From assembly GCF_000774145.1 (NCBI RefSeq), contig NZ_KN322985.1, positions 333,910-397,909 of the forward strand: 64,000 nucleotides of DNA, read 5' to 3'. Made by a program: the position numbers and the translations under genes. Each line of letters opens with the position of its first letter. Position 1 is the first letter of the stretch. Below, piece by piece: positions 25,120 through 36,100 of the stretch. Origin of the DNA: Pseudomonas mediterranea CFBP 5447. Lineage in GTDB: Bacteria; Pseudomonadota; Gammaproteobacteria; Pseudomonadales; Pseudomonadaceae. The notes below the pieces were generated by a model. The model saw only the letters and a list, made by a program, of their open reading frames with translations. It did not search any database and had not been told where the DNA came from.

Positions 25120-25507
25120 GGGACGCCCTGTACTTACTTACGTACATACACAATACTCTTCTCGGCAGGAATGCGAAGCCCCTGGCGGGCCCATAATCGT
25201 GGTTGGTCCTCGACGTCTCGCAATGGAAGCGAAAGACAAAAGCGTAGGGAACGCATTTCCGAGGGACAACCCTAAAAAGTCGTGGGATGTTTCGTTGCTC
25301 GACAGCTCAGCAAACGTCTTCGCTGCCTACGCAGAGCCAAAGCTGACCGCCACCTAAGCAAGGTCCTACAAAAGGCTCGGAAAGCGGTGTCTTGTGACCC
25401 AGGAGCCGGCGAGCCTATAGTCCCCCGTCGCCCACATGGCGACTCGGGTTTGGCGATCTGAACAACGAGGGTCATCCATTAACCGAGGCTCTTACCTGAC
25501 TAAATAC
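25120..25507. other. Intergenic leader between brnT and a small plus-strand gene
   Basis: This is 388 bp. It should contain the brnTA promoter near the left end, where CTTACTTACGTACATACAC (25132-25150) is repetitive and AT-richer. A GTCGCC-CACAT-GGCGAC hairpin at 25427-25443 precedes the small gene. A possible 44-codon frame (to 25357) has no family resemblance. Confidence 0.45.
25427..25443. promoter_or_regulatory. Small inverted repeat upstream of the 25508 gene
   Basis: GTCGCC and GGCGAC arms enclose CACAT, 65 nt before the start codon. It could be a leader hairpin or operator; no protein can be assigned. Confidence 0.35.
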
Positions 25508-25855
25508 ATGCCCATCACCGGCGTCGACTGCACACCCGCCACCCTGCTCATCGACACCGAAGCCCCGCTCGACGTTCTCTTCGAAACTGCCGATTACCGC
25601 ATTCGCACCGTCACTCAGGTATTGGAGAACATCGCGTTTCGTTCGGATATCAGCTCCGACACCGTCGTGCTTTCCGACTTCTGCAAGCTACTGACCGTAT
25701 CGTTGCGCGATGGGTGCGACGTGATGGATGTGATTGGGCGGCGGTTGCGAGCGCAGGCGGGGAATAATGAAAATGGGCGACCTGTTGGTCGCCCATTTCG
25801 CATTTGTAAACTGAATCAGAGGCTAGGTGCGCTCGTAACAGGAATGCGCTGCTGA
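25508..25855 (+). CDS. Small hypothetical protein, C-terminus probably frameshifted
   Basis: As it stands the frame encodes 115 aa starting MPITGVDCTPATLLIDTEAPLDVLFETADYRIRTVTQVLENIAF. It is an acidic, helical small protein of the type seen in many copies in pseudomonads (DUF3077/DUF6124-like, not assigned firmly). The frame runs through a perfect 12-bp hairpin at 25771-25798. Compared with the fragment at 24521-24592, which stops at a TAA TGA just before its hairpin, this copy lacks one base before AATAATGA. The natural end is therefore probably near residue 80-85, and the last 30 residues are readthrough. There is no strong ribosome site. Confidence 0.55.
   Translation: MPITGVDCTPATLLIDTEAPLDVLFETADYRIRTVTQVLENIAFRSDISSDTVVLSDFCKLLTVSLRDGCDVMDVIGRRLRAQAGNNENGRPVGRPFRICKLNQRLGALVTGMRC
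25771..25798. terminator. Perfect 12-bp hairpin, probable bidirectional terminator
   Basis: AAATGGGCGACC and GGTCGCCCATTT enclose TGTT, between the small plus-strand gene and a convergent lipoprotein gene. The run of T is short, but the A/T ends of the stem support termination on either strand. Confidence 0.6.
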
Positions 25856-26376
25856 GGCAGTGTGATGTCATAGACATGCAGTTCACAGCCCTGACCCACA
25901 AACTGAAACTCCGCCAGATAAACCTTACCTTTCTCCGGCGTGAACGTGGTGTTGATCGGACCACAGCGGTAGCCATGGTTGATACTCTCACCGCTGGCGT
26001 AACCCGATACCTCGAATGGCTGATCGGGGTCCGCTTGTACTTCCAACTGAGGGAAGTGCTTCAAGGTCGCGCTGTGAGTCGCTTCGTTAAGCTTGGCGAT
26101 CCAGCCGAACACTTTGCCACGACCGGAATCCACCACCGTTCCCTGCACATCCAGGCGCTGGTCAGGATCCATTGCGCGCCTGATCGAAAACTCTACCGGG
26201 ACGACGTTGCCGATCGCTTTCATGATGACCTTGGCGTGCTGGGCGTCGACGGTTACTTTATTTTGCTGGAGTTGGATGCCGTTGTTGAGCAGGGTTGGGG
26301 AAGAGTCTCGGACATTGGATTTGCAGCCTGGTAACGTCAGGACAAGGGACAGCAACAGCAGCGTGGTTTTCTTCAT
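25816..26376 (-). CDS. Hypothetical lipoprotein
   Basis: This 186-aa protein has a signal peptide and lipobox LTLPGC (Cys18). The mature part is beta-rich, with two pairs of glycine-rich strands (VDVQGTVVDSGRGKVFGWIAKL; PFEVSGYASGESINHGYRCGPINTTFTPEKGKVYLAEFQF). Two cysteines in YRCG and QGCEL may form a disulphide. ATG 26376 was chosen because the signal peptide starts there; an in-frame codon five residues upstream is less likely. Function and partners are unknown. It is convergent with the small plus-strand gene. Confidence 0.7.
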   Translation of the reverse strand: MKKTTLLLLSLVLTLPGCKSNVRDSSPTLLNNGIQLQQNKVTVDAQHAKVIMKAIGNVVPVEFSIRRAMDPDQRLDVQGTVVDSGRGKVFGWIAKLNEATHSATLKHFPQLEVQADPDQPFEVSGYASGESINHGYRCGPINTTFTPEKGKVYLAEFQFVGQGCELHVYDITLPQQRIPVTSAPSL

Positions 26377-26657
26377 AAATGCTCCAAGCACATCGTTAAG
26401 AATTAACTTCCATCAACAAGCCAAAGCCGATCTTTATATATCCAAGCCTCATATCAGCTAGTTAACCGTTATGTAAGTACCATTCAAATCTGCCCCCTTT
26501 TTCCGGGAATTTGTTGGCCGCTACACAAACCGTGAGGCTCTGCGGCACAATGACCGGACGCAGGGTATTAATGAAACGCTCACACGCTCCAGCATGGAAA
26601 TGCGTCCGCGAGACCATTCCACGGTATAAACTATAAATTAGAAGGCATCCATAGAAA
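26377..26657. other. AT-richer spacer with a possible mobile-element scar
   Basis: This is 281 bp between the lipoprotein and the immunity gene. At 26484-26508 lies TTCAAATCTGCCCCCTTTTT, which resembles the AAATCTGTCCCCTTTTT end motif often seen next to IS200-like/REP-associated transposase genes. Short frames on both strands cross the area, but none looks like a complete gene. Confidence 0.4.
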
Positions 26658-27131
26658 TTACTCTCTGACCTGAGAAAAAGTAACCACTGGACCATATTCC
26701 TGATCAGACACTATCGCTTGCACACAAAAATTCTTTTCTGGAAATTTATTCAGCAACACCATCCTCCATGACTGAGCAACAATCCTGCACAACTGCTCAT
26801 AAACAGCATCATCCACCTTATCACTGCAGCCTCCAAAAACATCATACAGATGCATATGATTTAAAACCTTCTCTACCTCTACCACATCATTATTACAAGC
26901 CTCCATCCAACTAGAAAATGCCTCAATAGTAAATCTGCTTTCCAGAAACACCCCCGATTCGTAAAAAATGAAATCTGGAAATAGAACCTTGCAAAACATC
27001 AAAGCATCTTCAGGATGTACCACATCACTAATATAAGAAAACTCATCCAACTCGGACTGATCCTCCCATTGGCTTTTCCAATGCTCGTATTTTGTAGAGC
27101 TAACAGAATCTGTATTCTTAATTATTTTCAT
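26658..27131 (-). CDS. cdiI: Putative CdiI-type immunity protein
   Basis: This 157-aa acidic, soluble protein has no family I can name. Its ATG overlaps the stop codon of the giant exoprotein gene (shared ATGA at 27128-27131), which is the classical coupling of toxin and immunity genes. The sequence contains SQWEDQSELDEFSYISDVVHPEDALMFCKVLFPDF, a helical midsection and a strand-rich end NKFPEKNFCVQAIVSDQEYGPVVTFSQV. The DNA is clearly AT-richer than the neighbouring genes, a sign of horizontal transfer common to CDI immunity genes. The function is inferred from position. Confidence 0.7.
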   Translation of the reverse strand: MKIIKNTDSVSSTKYEHWKSQWEDQSELDEFSYISDVVHPEDALMFCKVLFPDFIFYESGVFLESRFTIEAFSSWMEACNNDVVEVEKVLNHMHLYDVFGGCSDKVDDAVYEQLCRIVAQSWRMVLLNKFPEKNFCVQAIVSDQEYGPVVTFSQVRE

Positions 27132-30100
27132 GGAAGTTCTTCTGCACTGATGCCCCGTGGAGGTTTCTTGCTCGATGGAGATTGTACTCTGATCGATCCA
27201 TCTGGCAACTTGTTGCGGCCATAGTCAATAGCATGAGGCGTGGGAATCCCTGCATGTGCATCGCCCGTCACGTCGACTCGCTTGAGAATCATACCTTTAT
27301 CATCATAAACGGCATAACTTGTTATATTCCCTTTATTGTCAGAACGATAAAGAGTTCCATTAGCAGGCCCACCCTCCAGCATAAAATGCCCACTATACTT
27401 ATCGGCTTTCTCTAGTGGTCCGCCTTCCAGATTTTTGGCATTCCTCGGCACCACAGGTTTGCCATTGATATCGCAAAGACCAACGTTATGCACCCAGGTC
27501 TTCAACTTACCCACATAAAAGGTATGACCCACATCTACGGTCAAATTATAGGTTTTTCCTTTTGGCAGAAACAATTCCAGAGACTCAACCCTGGTTGATA
27601 CACCCTCAGCAGCACCATCCCCTAACGACTGAAGCAAGTCGCCTGATTTAAGCTGGATGACCGGTACAAAGTCATGTCGTGCCGGAACGTAAAATGGATG
27701 ACCCGGTGTAACCAGAAGCGTTTCTTTCTCTGAAACTCCATCTGCCCGGATATTTTCTAACTTGAGCTGGTAAATCGGCTGATCAGTACGAGTGTGCGTA
27801 GCCGAAATAGCTGCAGCGAACGGCTCTCCCCCTGCTTCTCGCTTGCTCCAGACAATATCTCCCACACTGAGGGTATCAATAGCACGAGGGCCCTGCGGGG
27901 TGGCAACCATGGTGCCTGCGGCGAAACAGCATGGCTTGACCAGTTTAGTAACAGCGGGGCTATTTCCGAACCCATCGGCATCCGTCGACACACCATTGCC
28001 GGTTTTCCCGCCTTTACCAACGCCCGCAACAACCTTGGTCCCCCACCCCTCGGTCAGCAACGTATTGCCCATGTTGCTGATCATGGCGGCTCTTTCGGCC
28101 ACGCTGAGTTTGCGACCTGCCGCATCGTCCAGCCAGGAGGTCTTGTTCTCCCACTCCTTGAGATTGACGCTCTCGGCGGGCGTCAACCAACCCTCCTTGA
28201 TGTACTTGGCCGTGATGATCTGGTCATCGGTCACATAGGTATTACCCCAAGGGTCATACCCTTGGGCCGGTTGTGCAATCAGCCCTGGATTGCCCACCAG
28301 CATCCCGACCATGTCATAGGAGATCTTGTTCCGGTAGAAGCTGAGCAACTCCTGCGCAACCGGGTCGTCCATGGCAATGGTGTTGGCTTTCAGGCCTTCG
28401 ACACAGGCCCGGGTTTCGCACAGGTCGATCAACTGCGAACGTTCGGCCGAGATCTTTTCAAACTTGCCTATCAGGTCGCGCTGCTTCGCTTCGGTGCAAT
28501 TTCCGCCGGACTTACAGGCCTTCAGTTCGTTAAGCAACCGCTCGGCGGTCGGGTGATCAAGGCTGTTGAACTTCGTCGCCTGCTGGGCGACCCAGCCCGC
28601 CACTTCCTGTTCTTTATCAGAACCGCCTGCAGCTGCCGAGACCGTTACGCCAATCAATTGCGAGGTCATCGCCAGCAGTTGATCATGCATGTCGCCCACG
28701 AAGATCTTGTCGGCGACCGAAGCGACGAAAGCTTCGTTGGCACCGGCTGCCAGGGCGCCGGTACGGAAGCTGCCGCCCGCCGCTTCCGCGATCAGACCAC
28801 CGACAATCGCATGCGCCCCGACCTTGGCCGGAATCCCGGTGAACTCCAGCTGGGTACCCAACCGGTTATAGATGGAAGCCGACAGAACATCCGCAGCCGC
28901 ACTGATACTTGCTTGTGCCAGATTGTTCTTGAGGCTGCCACCATTGATCGCGGTATTGGTAACCGCACCAAAGCCCTTTTCAGCCAAGGTGTAACCGACA
29001 AACTTGGTCAGGCCATCGGTGCTGGCCAGTTCAAAGCCGTGAGTCGCTTTACTGGCATTTTCGGCGGAAACACCGAACGCCTTATCCAGGACCCCAGATG
29101 CAAAACCCGCAGCCAGCCCACTGGTCAAATACCCCTTGAGGCTTTCCGTCGAGGTGACATCCTTGAGGACCGCGCTCAGGTTGCCTTTGTTGTTTATCGT
29201 ACTGACCACCGACTGGACCACGGCAGCGGTGTAGGCTGCCGATGCAGCCGCACCAATCGCGGCGGCGGTGGTCGCGCTGATCCCCACGGCCGTCGCGGCC
29301 CCGCTTGCGCTGGCGCCAACGGTAGCGGCAGCTCCAGAACCCGCGGTCAGCACCGTCACGATAATAACTACCGCCAGCATTGTCGCCGTGCCCATGCCGG
29401 AGTTGCTGTATTTGAAGGAGTCGTGAACCTCTTTCACGCGCTGCCAATCGACATCGCCACGCTGCTCGGCTTCTTTGAGCCAGGCCAACTGAGGGTCCGC
29501 CTGAACCATCGCATCAATGGTCTGGCTGACCGTCTTCTGGTCAATCTGCTTGATGTCGATATGCACGCCCTTGGCGGCGGTGATCGCCAGGGAGCCCTTG
29601 CTGATCAATTCGCTCTGACGCAAGGTTTCGTCCGTATGCCCCTTACCCTTCGAGGAATTCCACGCGAGGCTGTTGTTGGTCTTCTCGTGGCTTTCCTGGC
29701 TCAAATCCTTGACGCCCTCGAAGGTGATGGCACCTCCACTTCTCAGCGTCAGATCTGCGCCACTTTCAAGCTTCGCGACCTGATAACGTTGGTCACCACC
29801 ACTGACCAGCGTCAGATCACTCCCCGTGGTGATCTGGGTGCCAACGTTGACGTTTTTTGTCACCTCATCGTGTCGGGTCTGCTTGCGTCCCCAACTGCCC
29901 TTCTGCTTTTTGTCATACAGCGAGTAATCCGTATCCTGGGCCGCCAGCACATCGAGTTGTCCAACCGCTGCCAGGTAGGCCTCGTTGCCTGCATTTATCC
30001 GGCTCGAGATCAGCGCCATATCTTTGCCGGCATTGAAAGTAAGGTCTTGCCCGGCGCTCACGACACTGGAAATCTGTTTGACGTGATCTTCCTGTTTCGT

Positions 30101-33100
30101 GACTTTCTTCGACTTGGAATACGAATGGCTTTCATCGGCAGCCGAAGCCACCGTAAGGTTTTCGCCTGCGCCGAAATCGATGTTCCGATTTGCCTCTATC
30201 TGGCTGGCAACCACCGCCAGATCACGCCCCGCCTGGACAGAGAGGTCACGCCCCACCATCAGATCCGAGCCATACTGGGTAACGCTGCTGCTCTTGGCGC
30301 CGGCCACGACGCTGTTGTGCTGTTCGGCGGCCGCGATGAAAGCATCCCGGCCGGCGCTGATCGTGGTGTCGCCAGCACTTTGCAAGGTGCTGCCAGTGCT
30401 GACGAAGTCCCGCGCGGCCTTGATGGTCAGGTCGTCCGCAGCCTCTATTCGAGACCCGCTGTCGACATACTCGCTATGCGCGTTTTCTCCCTTGTAGCGT
30501 ATGTCGGTGCCGGTCACCATGCGCTGGTTGATCACGTCACCGGCAATCGCGGTCATGCTGATATCGCGCCCCGCGATGACTCCGCCCGCCTTGTTGATGA
30601 TGTCGTTACCGGCCAGAAGATCCAGACGGCTACCGGCCTCGATCAGACCACTGTTGACCAAGTCGTTGCCGGCCGTGGCCACCAGGTTGTTGCTGGCACG
30701 CAGGGTACCGGCGTTGTTCAGGTCCTTTCCGGCGATCAGCGTAACGTCCGATCCTTGGATCAAGGCCCCGTTCGGAGCCAGGCGGTTGGTGGCCTGAGCC
30801 AGATACAGCACCGGCACCAGGACCTTCTCGCCATTCACCTCATGCTCTTCGAGCCAGACGATATCGTGGGTCAACGCCGCGACCTGCTGGGAGGTCAGGC
30901 TGACACCCACCGACAGGTCGAGCTGCTGCTTGCTTTTGATGGCGTTGTCCATCAAGTATTTGTAGAGAGCTTCGTCGGAGGTCAGACCGTCGATAAAACG
31001 TTGACCGGTGCGCGCGACCACTGCCTGCTGGATCAGCCTCTGTTCATAGAAACCATCGCCCAGACGCTTGGCGCTTTCATCAGGGTTGTAGCCGAGGTTC
31101 GCCAGCAGGTAGTCCGAGCTCATGAACTGCCTGAGGTCGGTCAGCACCGGGTTGGTTTCGATCAGGTACTTCTGCGGGTTGGACCTGCCCGAGGTGTCCG
31201 GCAAACCCTGCACCCGATTGATGACCTGACTGCCTACCGAGGACACCGCTCCGCCCTGTCCCGGCAACTGGACAGTGCCGGTATCACCCGGCGTGCCGAC
31301 ATTGATCACGCTACCGGAGACACCGCTGCCCGTAGCCTGGCGTGTACTTTGTTCGAGTTGAAGATTGCTCACGGTGATCCGCGCCGCATCGTTGAACTGC
31401 AGGTTGCGCGCCTGGACGTCATTCGCACCCTGCAGGCGCTGGGCACTGCTCACCGCCGCGCTGCCCATGCTCCAGGATTGGGGCCCCGCGTTGACCTGAC
31501 TGGCCTGCGTCGCCGAACCGCCCTGCCCACTCAAGCGAAACAGGCCATTTTGTCCGGTTGGCAGGCTGAATCCCGGTAGAACCAGGGGATTGACCTGCTG
31601 CTTGGCAAGGTCCGGCGGCAACTGGGCATTGAGCCGGATCACGACGGGCGTGCCGGTGCCGGCAGCTTGCGTGCTCTGGACTTTATTGGCGCCCGAACCG
31701 ACCCCGTAATCTTGGTGAATGACGCTGTTGTTAAGATTCTGGGACGCAGTAATCGAAACCTTGCCACCTGCCTGGATAATTGCACTGCGCCCTGAACCAC
31801 TGCCATCTCTCGAAACTTCAACGTCACCGGTCTGGGTGTACGACTGCAATTGAGCAGGCAGCGCCATCAGGTTATTAGGATCATACTGGGCCTGTTGGTT
31901 AAGCCCGTACCGGGTACCGAAGGCCAACGTGGTTACCAACTGACCCGTGACAGCATCTCTGAACCGAACAGCCGGAGACGTGGTTCCCGGGCTTCCTGCA
32001 GGGACAGGGCGCTGATAAGTCTCGGCAATCGCCTTGCTCAGGCCGCCAGAGTCATTGATGTAGTAAATGTTCGGGTAGTCGGGATCATTTCGCGCGTTGT
32101 AGCTGACCACTTGGTTGATGAAGGCAAGGGCACTGAGGTTAGCAATCGCTTGTGTGCGATAACTGCGCGTGCGCTCGATGGTGCCGCCCATCGACCCTAC
32201 GTTGGTCAGGTTGCTCGCCTGGATGGAAATGTTGCCGCCAGCACTGACGGTACTTTTGCTATTTAGAAAGTTGCCACCGCTAAAAACAAAGTCTCCGCCT
32301 GCTGAAAGCAAGGCCGCCGCACTAGTGTCGTTGTCCTGTCCTTCGTAAGTCTCACGAACCGCGATGCTGAGATCATAGTCCCCTCCCCCACAATCCAGAC
32401 ATCTGACAGCGATAGACGCTGAAACCAGTTTGCGTCCCAGGCTAAAACCTTCTGTGCGATTTTCGAAGCTGGTGGCATTTATGCTGAATCTACCAACACT
32501 CTCCAACGACCCGGAGATATTGGTGACTTGAGCCGACTGAGCCTGTCCCCCATAGCCTTCGATACTGACGGTACCCAGACTGTAGAGTTGTGCCGTATGG
32601 TTAGTGAACCCGTTGACCTGTAACTTTGTGTCACCGCCGCTGAAGATCAGGCCATTTTCATTCAGTAAGCCAGGGGTGTTCAACAGCAGGTTAGCGTTGC
32701 TGCCCAAGGTTCCGTAGTTGTTGATCGACCCGGCGTTCACCCTCATCCCAGTAGCCGAAGTGATTCGGCCGTAGTTATTCACCTGCCCACCGACGTTGAT
32801 GAGAGTATCGGCCCCTCCGGCGATGCTGCCCATGCTCCCCAGATTGAACGAGGCAGCTGTCAGGCCCAGCGTATTCAGGCTGGTATAACGTCCATTGCCG
32901 TTGTAGCTGCCACTCAGGTTCAGGTTCGCAGTCCCGTCGCTGGCGATCAGCCCATCGTTGTTCCAATTGCCGCCGTTGCCGGTCAGGCTGTCGGAGGCCA
33001 GCAGTTGTCCACCCGCCGTCTGGTTGAGAGTGTTGACGTTCAGCGTCAGGCGCCCGGCCTGGATCACGCTGTTGTTGGTCCAGCTGTCTGCCGTGAGCGT

Positions 33101-36100
33101 CAGGCCGCCACGGGTCACCAGGCTGCCGCCGGCATTGGTGATGTTGGCAGTGCTGATATCAAAGGTACCGTCGCCCACATGCAGCAGGCTGCCGCCCAGG
33201 TTCTGGAAGCCGCCGGCATTGAGGGTCAGGTCGCTGTTGGCGGTTTCCAGCTTTCCGTTGCGGTTGTCGAACAGGGTGCCGATCTGGAAATCGGTCTTGC
33301 CGCTGGTGCCCAGCGCACGGATCTGACCGGTCTGGTTGTCGAGGCTGGCTGCACGTACGCGTAGGGTGCTGCCGCTTTCAATGACACCCAGGCGATTGTT
33401 CAGCGCGCCGTTGAGGTTGAGGTCAATGCGCTGGCCGGCAATCTGCCCGTCGTTGTCACCACTGTTATCGAAGTTGTTGCCACTGACCTGCACCAGGCCA
33501 TTGGCGTAAAGGCCACCGTTGCGGTTGTCGAAGTCGGCGGTGGTGACCAGGGCATCGCCGCTCTGCGCCGCGATCCGCCCGCCATAGTTGTCGATACCGC
33601 CCTGGGCGCCGAGATTCAGGCGCTGGGCCTGGACGATGCCGCCCTGGCGGTTGTTGCCTAGGTCATAGCCGTTTTTCAGCACGCCGACGATATGGGCTTC
33701 GAGGGCGCCCTTGACGGTGGCCAGGGTGCCGCCACGGTTGTCGAGGTTGGCCGCGCTGACGGTCAGGTCGCCATTCTGGGCAATCAGCCTGCCGCTCTGG
33801 TTGTCGATATCGCCGCTGACCGTCAGGTTCAGCGCACCCTGCCCTTGCAGGGACCCCTTGCCGTTGGCGAGACTCCTTGCGTCGACGCGGACGTCGCCGT
33901 TTTGACTGTAGATCAGGCCATCACTGTTGTTCTGTACGGCACCAGTGCTGCTGATGACGATGTTGTCACTGGCGGCGACGGTACCGCGATTGCGGTTGTC
34001 CAGACTGCCGGTGAGCAGGCTCAGCAAGCCCTGGCTGATCAGTTGGCCGCCCTGGTTGCCGATCTGGCTGCTGCGGGTGATCACCAGCGGCCCGGCGCTG
34101 GCGAGCTTGCCGTTGGTGTTGGTCAGGGCACCGAGCAGATCGAGGCTGACCGCGCCCTTGCTGGTCAGGGTGCCGTTGCTGTTATTCAGGGTGGTGCCAG
34201 TGAAATCGATGCTCTGCTGCACGCTGATGGTGCCGCTGTTGTTCAGGGCCATAGCTTGCAGGGTCAGGGCCGCACCGCTGTCGATGGAGCCGCCCTGGGC
34301 ATTGTTCAACAGGCCGCTGACGGTCAACTGTTGGGCGCCGCCGCTGGACAGAATACCGGCGCTGTTGTCGAGGCTGGCAGCGTTGACGGTCAAGGCCTGC
34401 TGGCTGACCAGCGCACCAGCATTGCTGTTGAGCAATGCGCCGCTGACGTTGACACCAAGGTTGCCGTTGCGGCTGGACACAGTACCGCTGTTGCGGTTGT
34501 CCAGGCTCGCGACGTTGACGGCCAGTCCTTGCCAACCGGAAATCAGACCGCCCTGGTTGATAAGGCTGTTGCCGGCCACGTCCAACCGGTTGTTGCTGAT
34601 CAGCTTGCCACCGCTGTTGTCCAACGTTCGTCCAACGAGGTTGAAGCTCTGGCTGCTGGAAAGCTCGCCACCCTGGTTGTTCAGGTCGCGCAGACGATTG
34701 AGGGTCAGGGCGCCCTTGGCGTTGAGCAGGCCGTTGCGGTTGTCGATATCACCACCCGCCAGGTCGAGGCGGATGACCTGGTCGCCGAGCAGGCGACCAC
34801 CGTTCTGGGCCAGGGCGCCGAGGGTCAGGTCGATATCGCCCTTGGCCGAGACTTCACCGCCATTGCCGGAGTCCAGGCTGCTGGCGTTGATCGTCAGACC
34901 GCCCTGGCTGTTGATCAGGCCCCTGCCACTGTTGCTCAGGGCCATGGCGTTGAGGTTCACGGCGCCGGCACCGAGCAAGGTGCCGCCCTGGTTGTCGAGG
35001 TCGGCGCTGCTGAGCTTCAAGGCTTGCGCGGCGTTGATCAGACCCTGGCTGCGATTGCTCAGTTGACCACTGGTGGTCAGGTCGAGGTCGCCACGGCTGG
35101 TGACGGTACCGCCGCTGTTGTCGAGGCTGGCTGCGCGGATATCGAGCGCAGCGGCGGCGATCTGGCCCTTGAGGTTGGCCAGCGCCTGGTTGATCCGCAG
35201 GGTCACGGCCTGGTTGCTCAGCAGTTTGCCATTGCTGTTGTTCAAGCTGTCGGTGGTCAGTGCGAAGGCCTGGGCACTGGAGATTTCACCGCCCTGGTTG
35301 TTCACGCCCTTGAGGTTTTCGAGCAGCAATGACGGCGCGTTGATCAGGCCGTTCTGGTTGTTCAGTTGGCCGTTGTTCAGGTCCAGGGTCAGTGCCGTGT
35401 TGCTGAAGAGCTTGCCGTCCTGCTGGTTCAGACCGGTGACGCTCGCGACCAAGGCCTTGTCGCTGCCGATGCGACCGTTCTGGTTGCTGACCTGCCCTGC
35501 CCTCAGTGTGAGGCTGTCGCGGCTGCTCAGGGCGCCGGTGCGATTGTCATAGGCGCCGGTACTGACAGTGACCGCACCTTTACCGATGATCACTCCCAGT
35601 TGGGTGTTGTCGAGACTGGCACTGCTCAGGTTGATGCTGCTGTCACTGACCAGGCGCCCGCCCTGGTTGCCCAATGCACCGTTAGCCTGGACCTTGAGAG
35701 CCCCGGCACTCGACAGGCTGCCGGCAGTGTTGTCCAGCCCGGCGCTGCTGACGTCCAGCCGGCCTTCGCTGCTGATCAGGCCACCGCTGTTGTCGAGGTC
35801 CGCGCCGAGGGTGAGTCGTGCATCCTGGTCGCTGAGTAGTTGGCCGTCGGTATTGTCGAGGGTCTGGCCGTCCAGCGTGACGCCGATCTTACCCTTGAGC
35901 AGTCCCAGGTTGCGGTTGAGTACCTCAGCCATTTCGAGTGTCAGCGTCATATCGGCAAGGAGCCTGCCGCTGTCGCTATTGTCCAGGCGCTTGCCGGTCA
36001 GATGGATATTGGCATTGCTGGAGAGTTCGCCGCCGCGGTTGTCGATGGCGTCGACATCGAGTGTCAGCGCTTTTGTCGCCCCTACCAGACCGTTCTGGCG

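Noticed and set aside
25055..25357. 100-codon plus-strand frame over the brnT start
   Set aside because: It begins antisense to brnT and its tail has no family resemblance or ribosome site.
26462..26695. 77-codon minus-strand frame containing NKFPEK, a string also found in the immunity protein
   Set aside because: A second immunity gene was considered, but the shared string is only six residues and the rest does not align; the area looks more like a mobile-element scar.
27794..31579. 1261-codon open frame on the plus strand, antisense to the exoprotein gene
   Set aside because: It is a by-product of the repetitive, GC-rich exoprotein gene on the other strand; it has no ribosome site, signal or domain. 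The same holds for 33692-35332 and similar frames.
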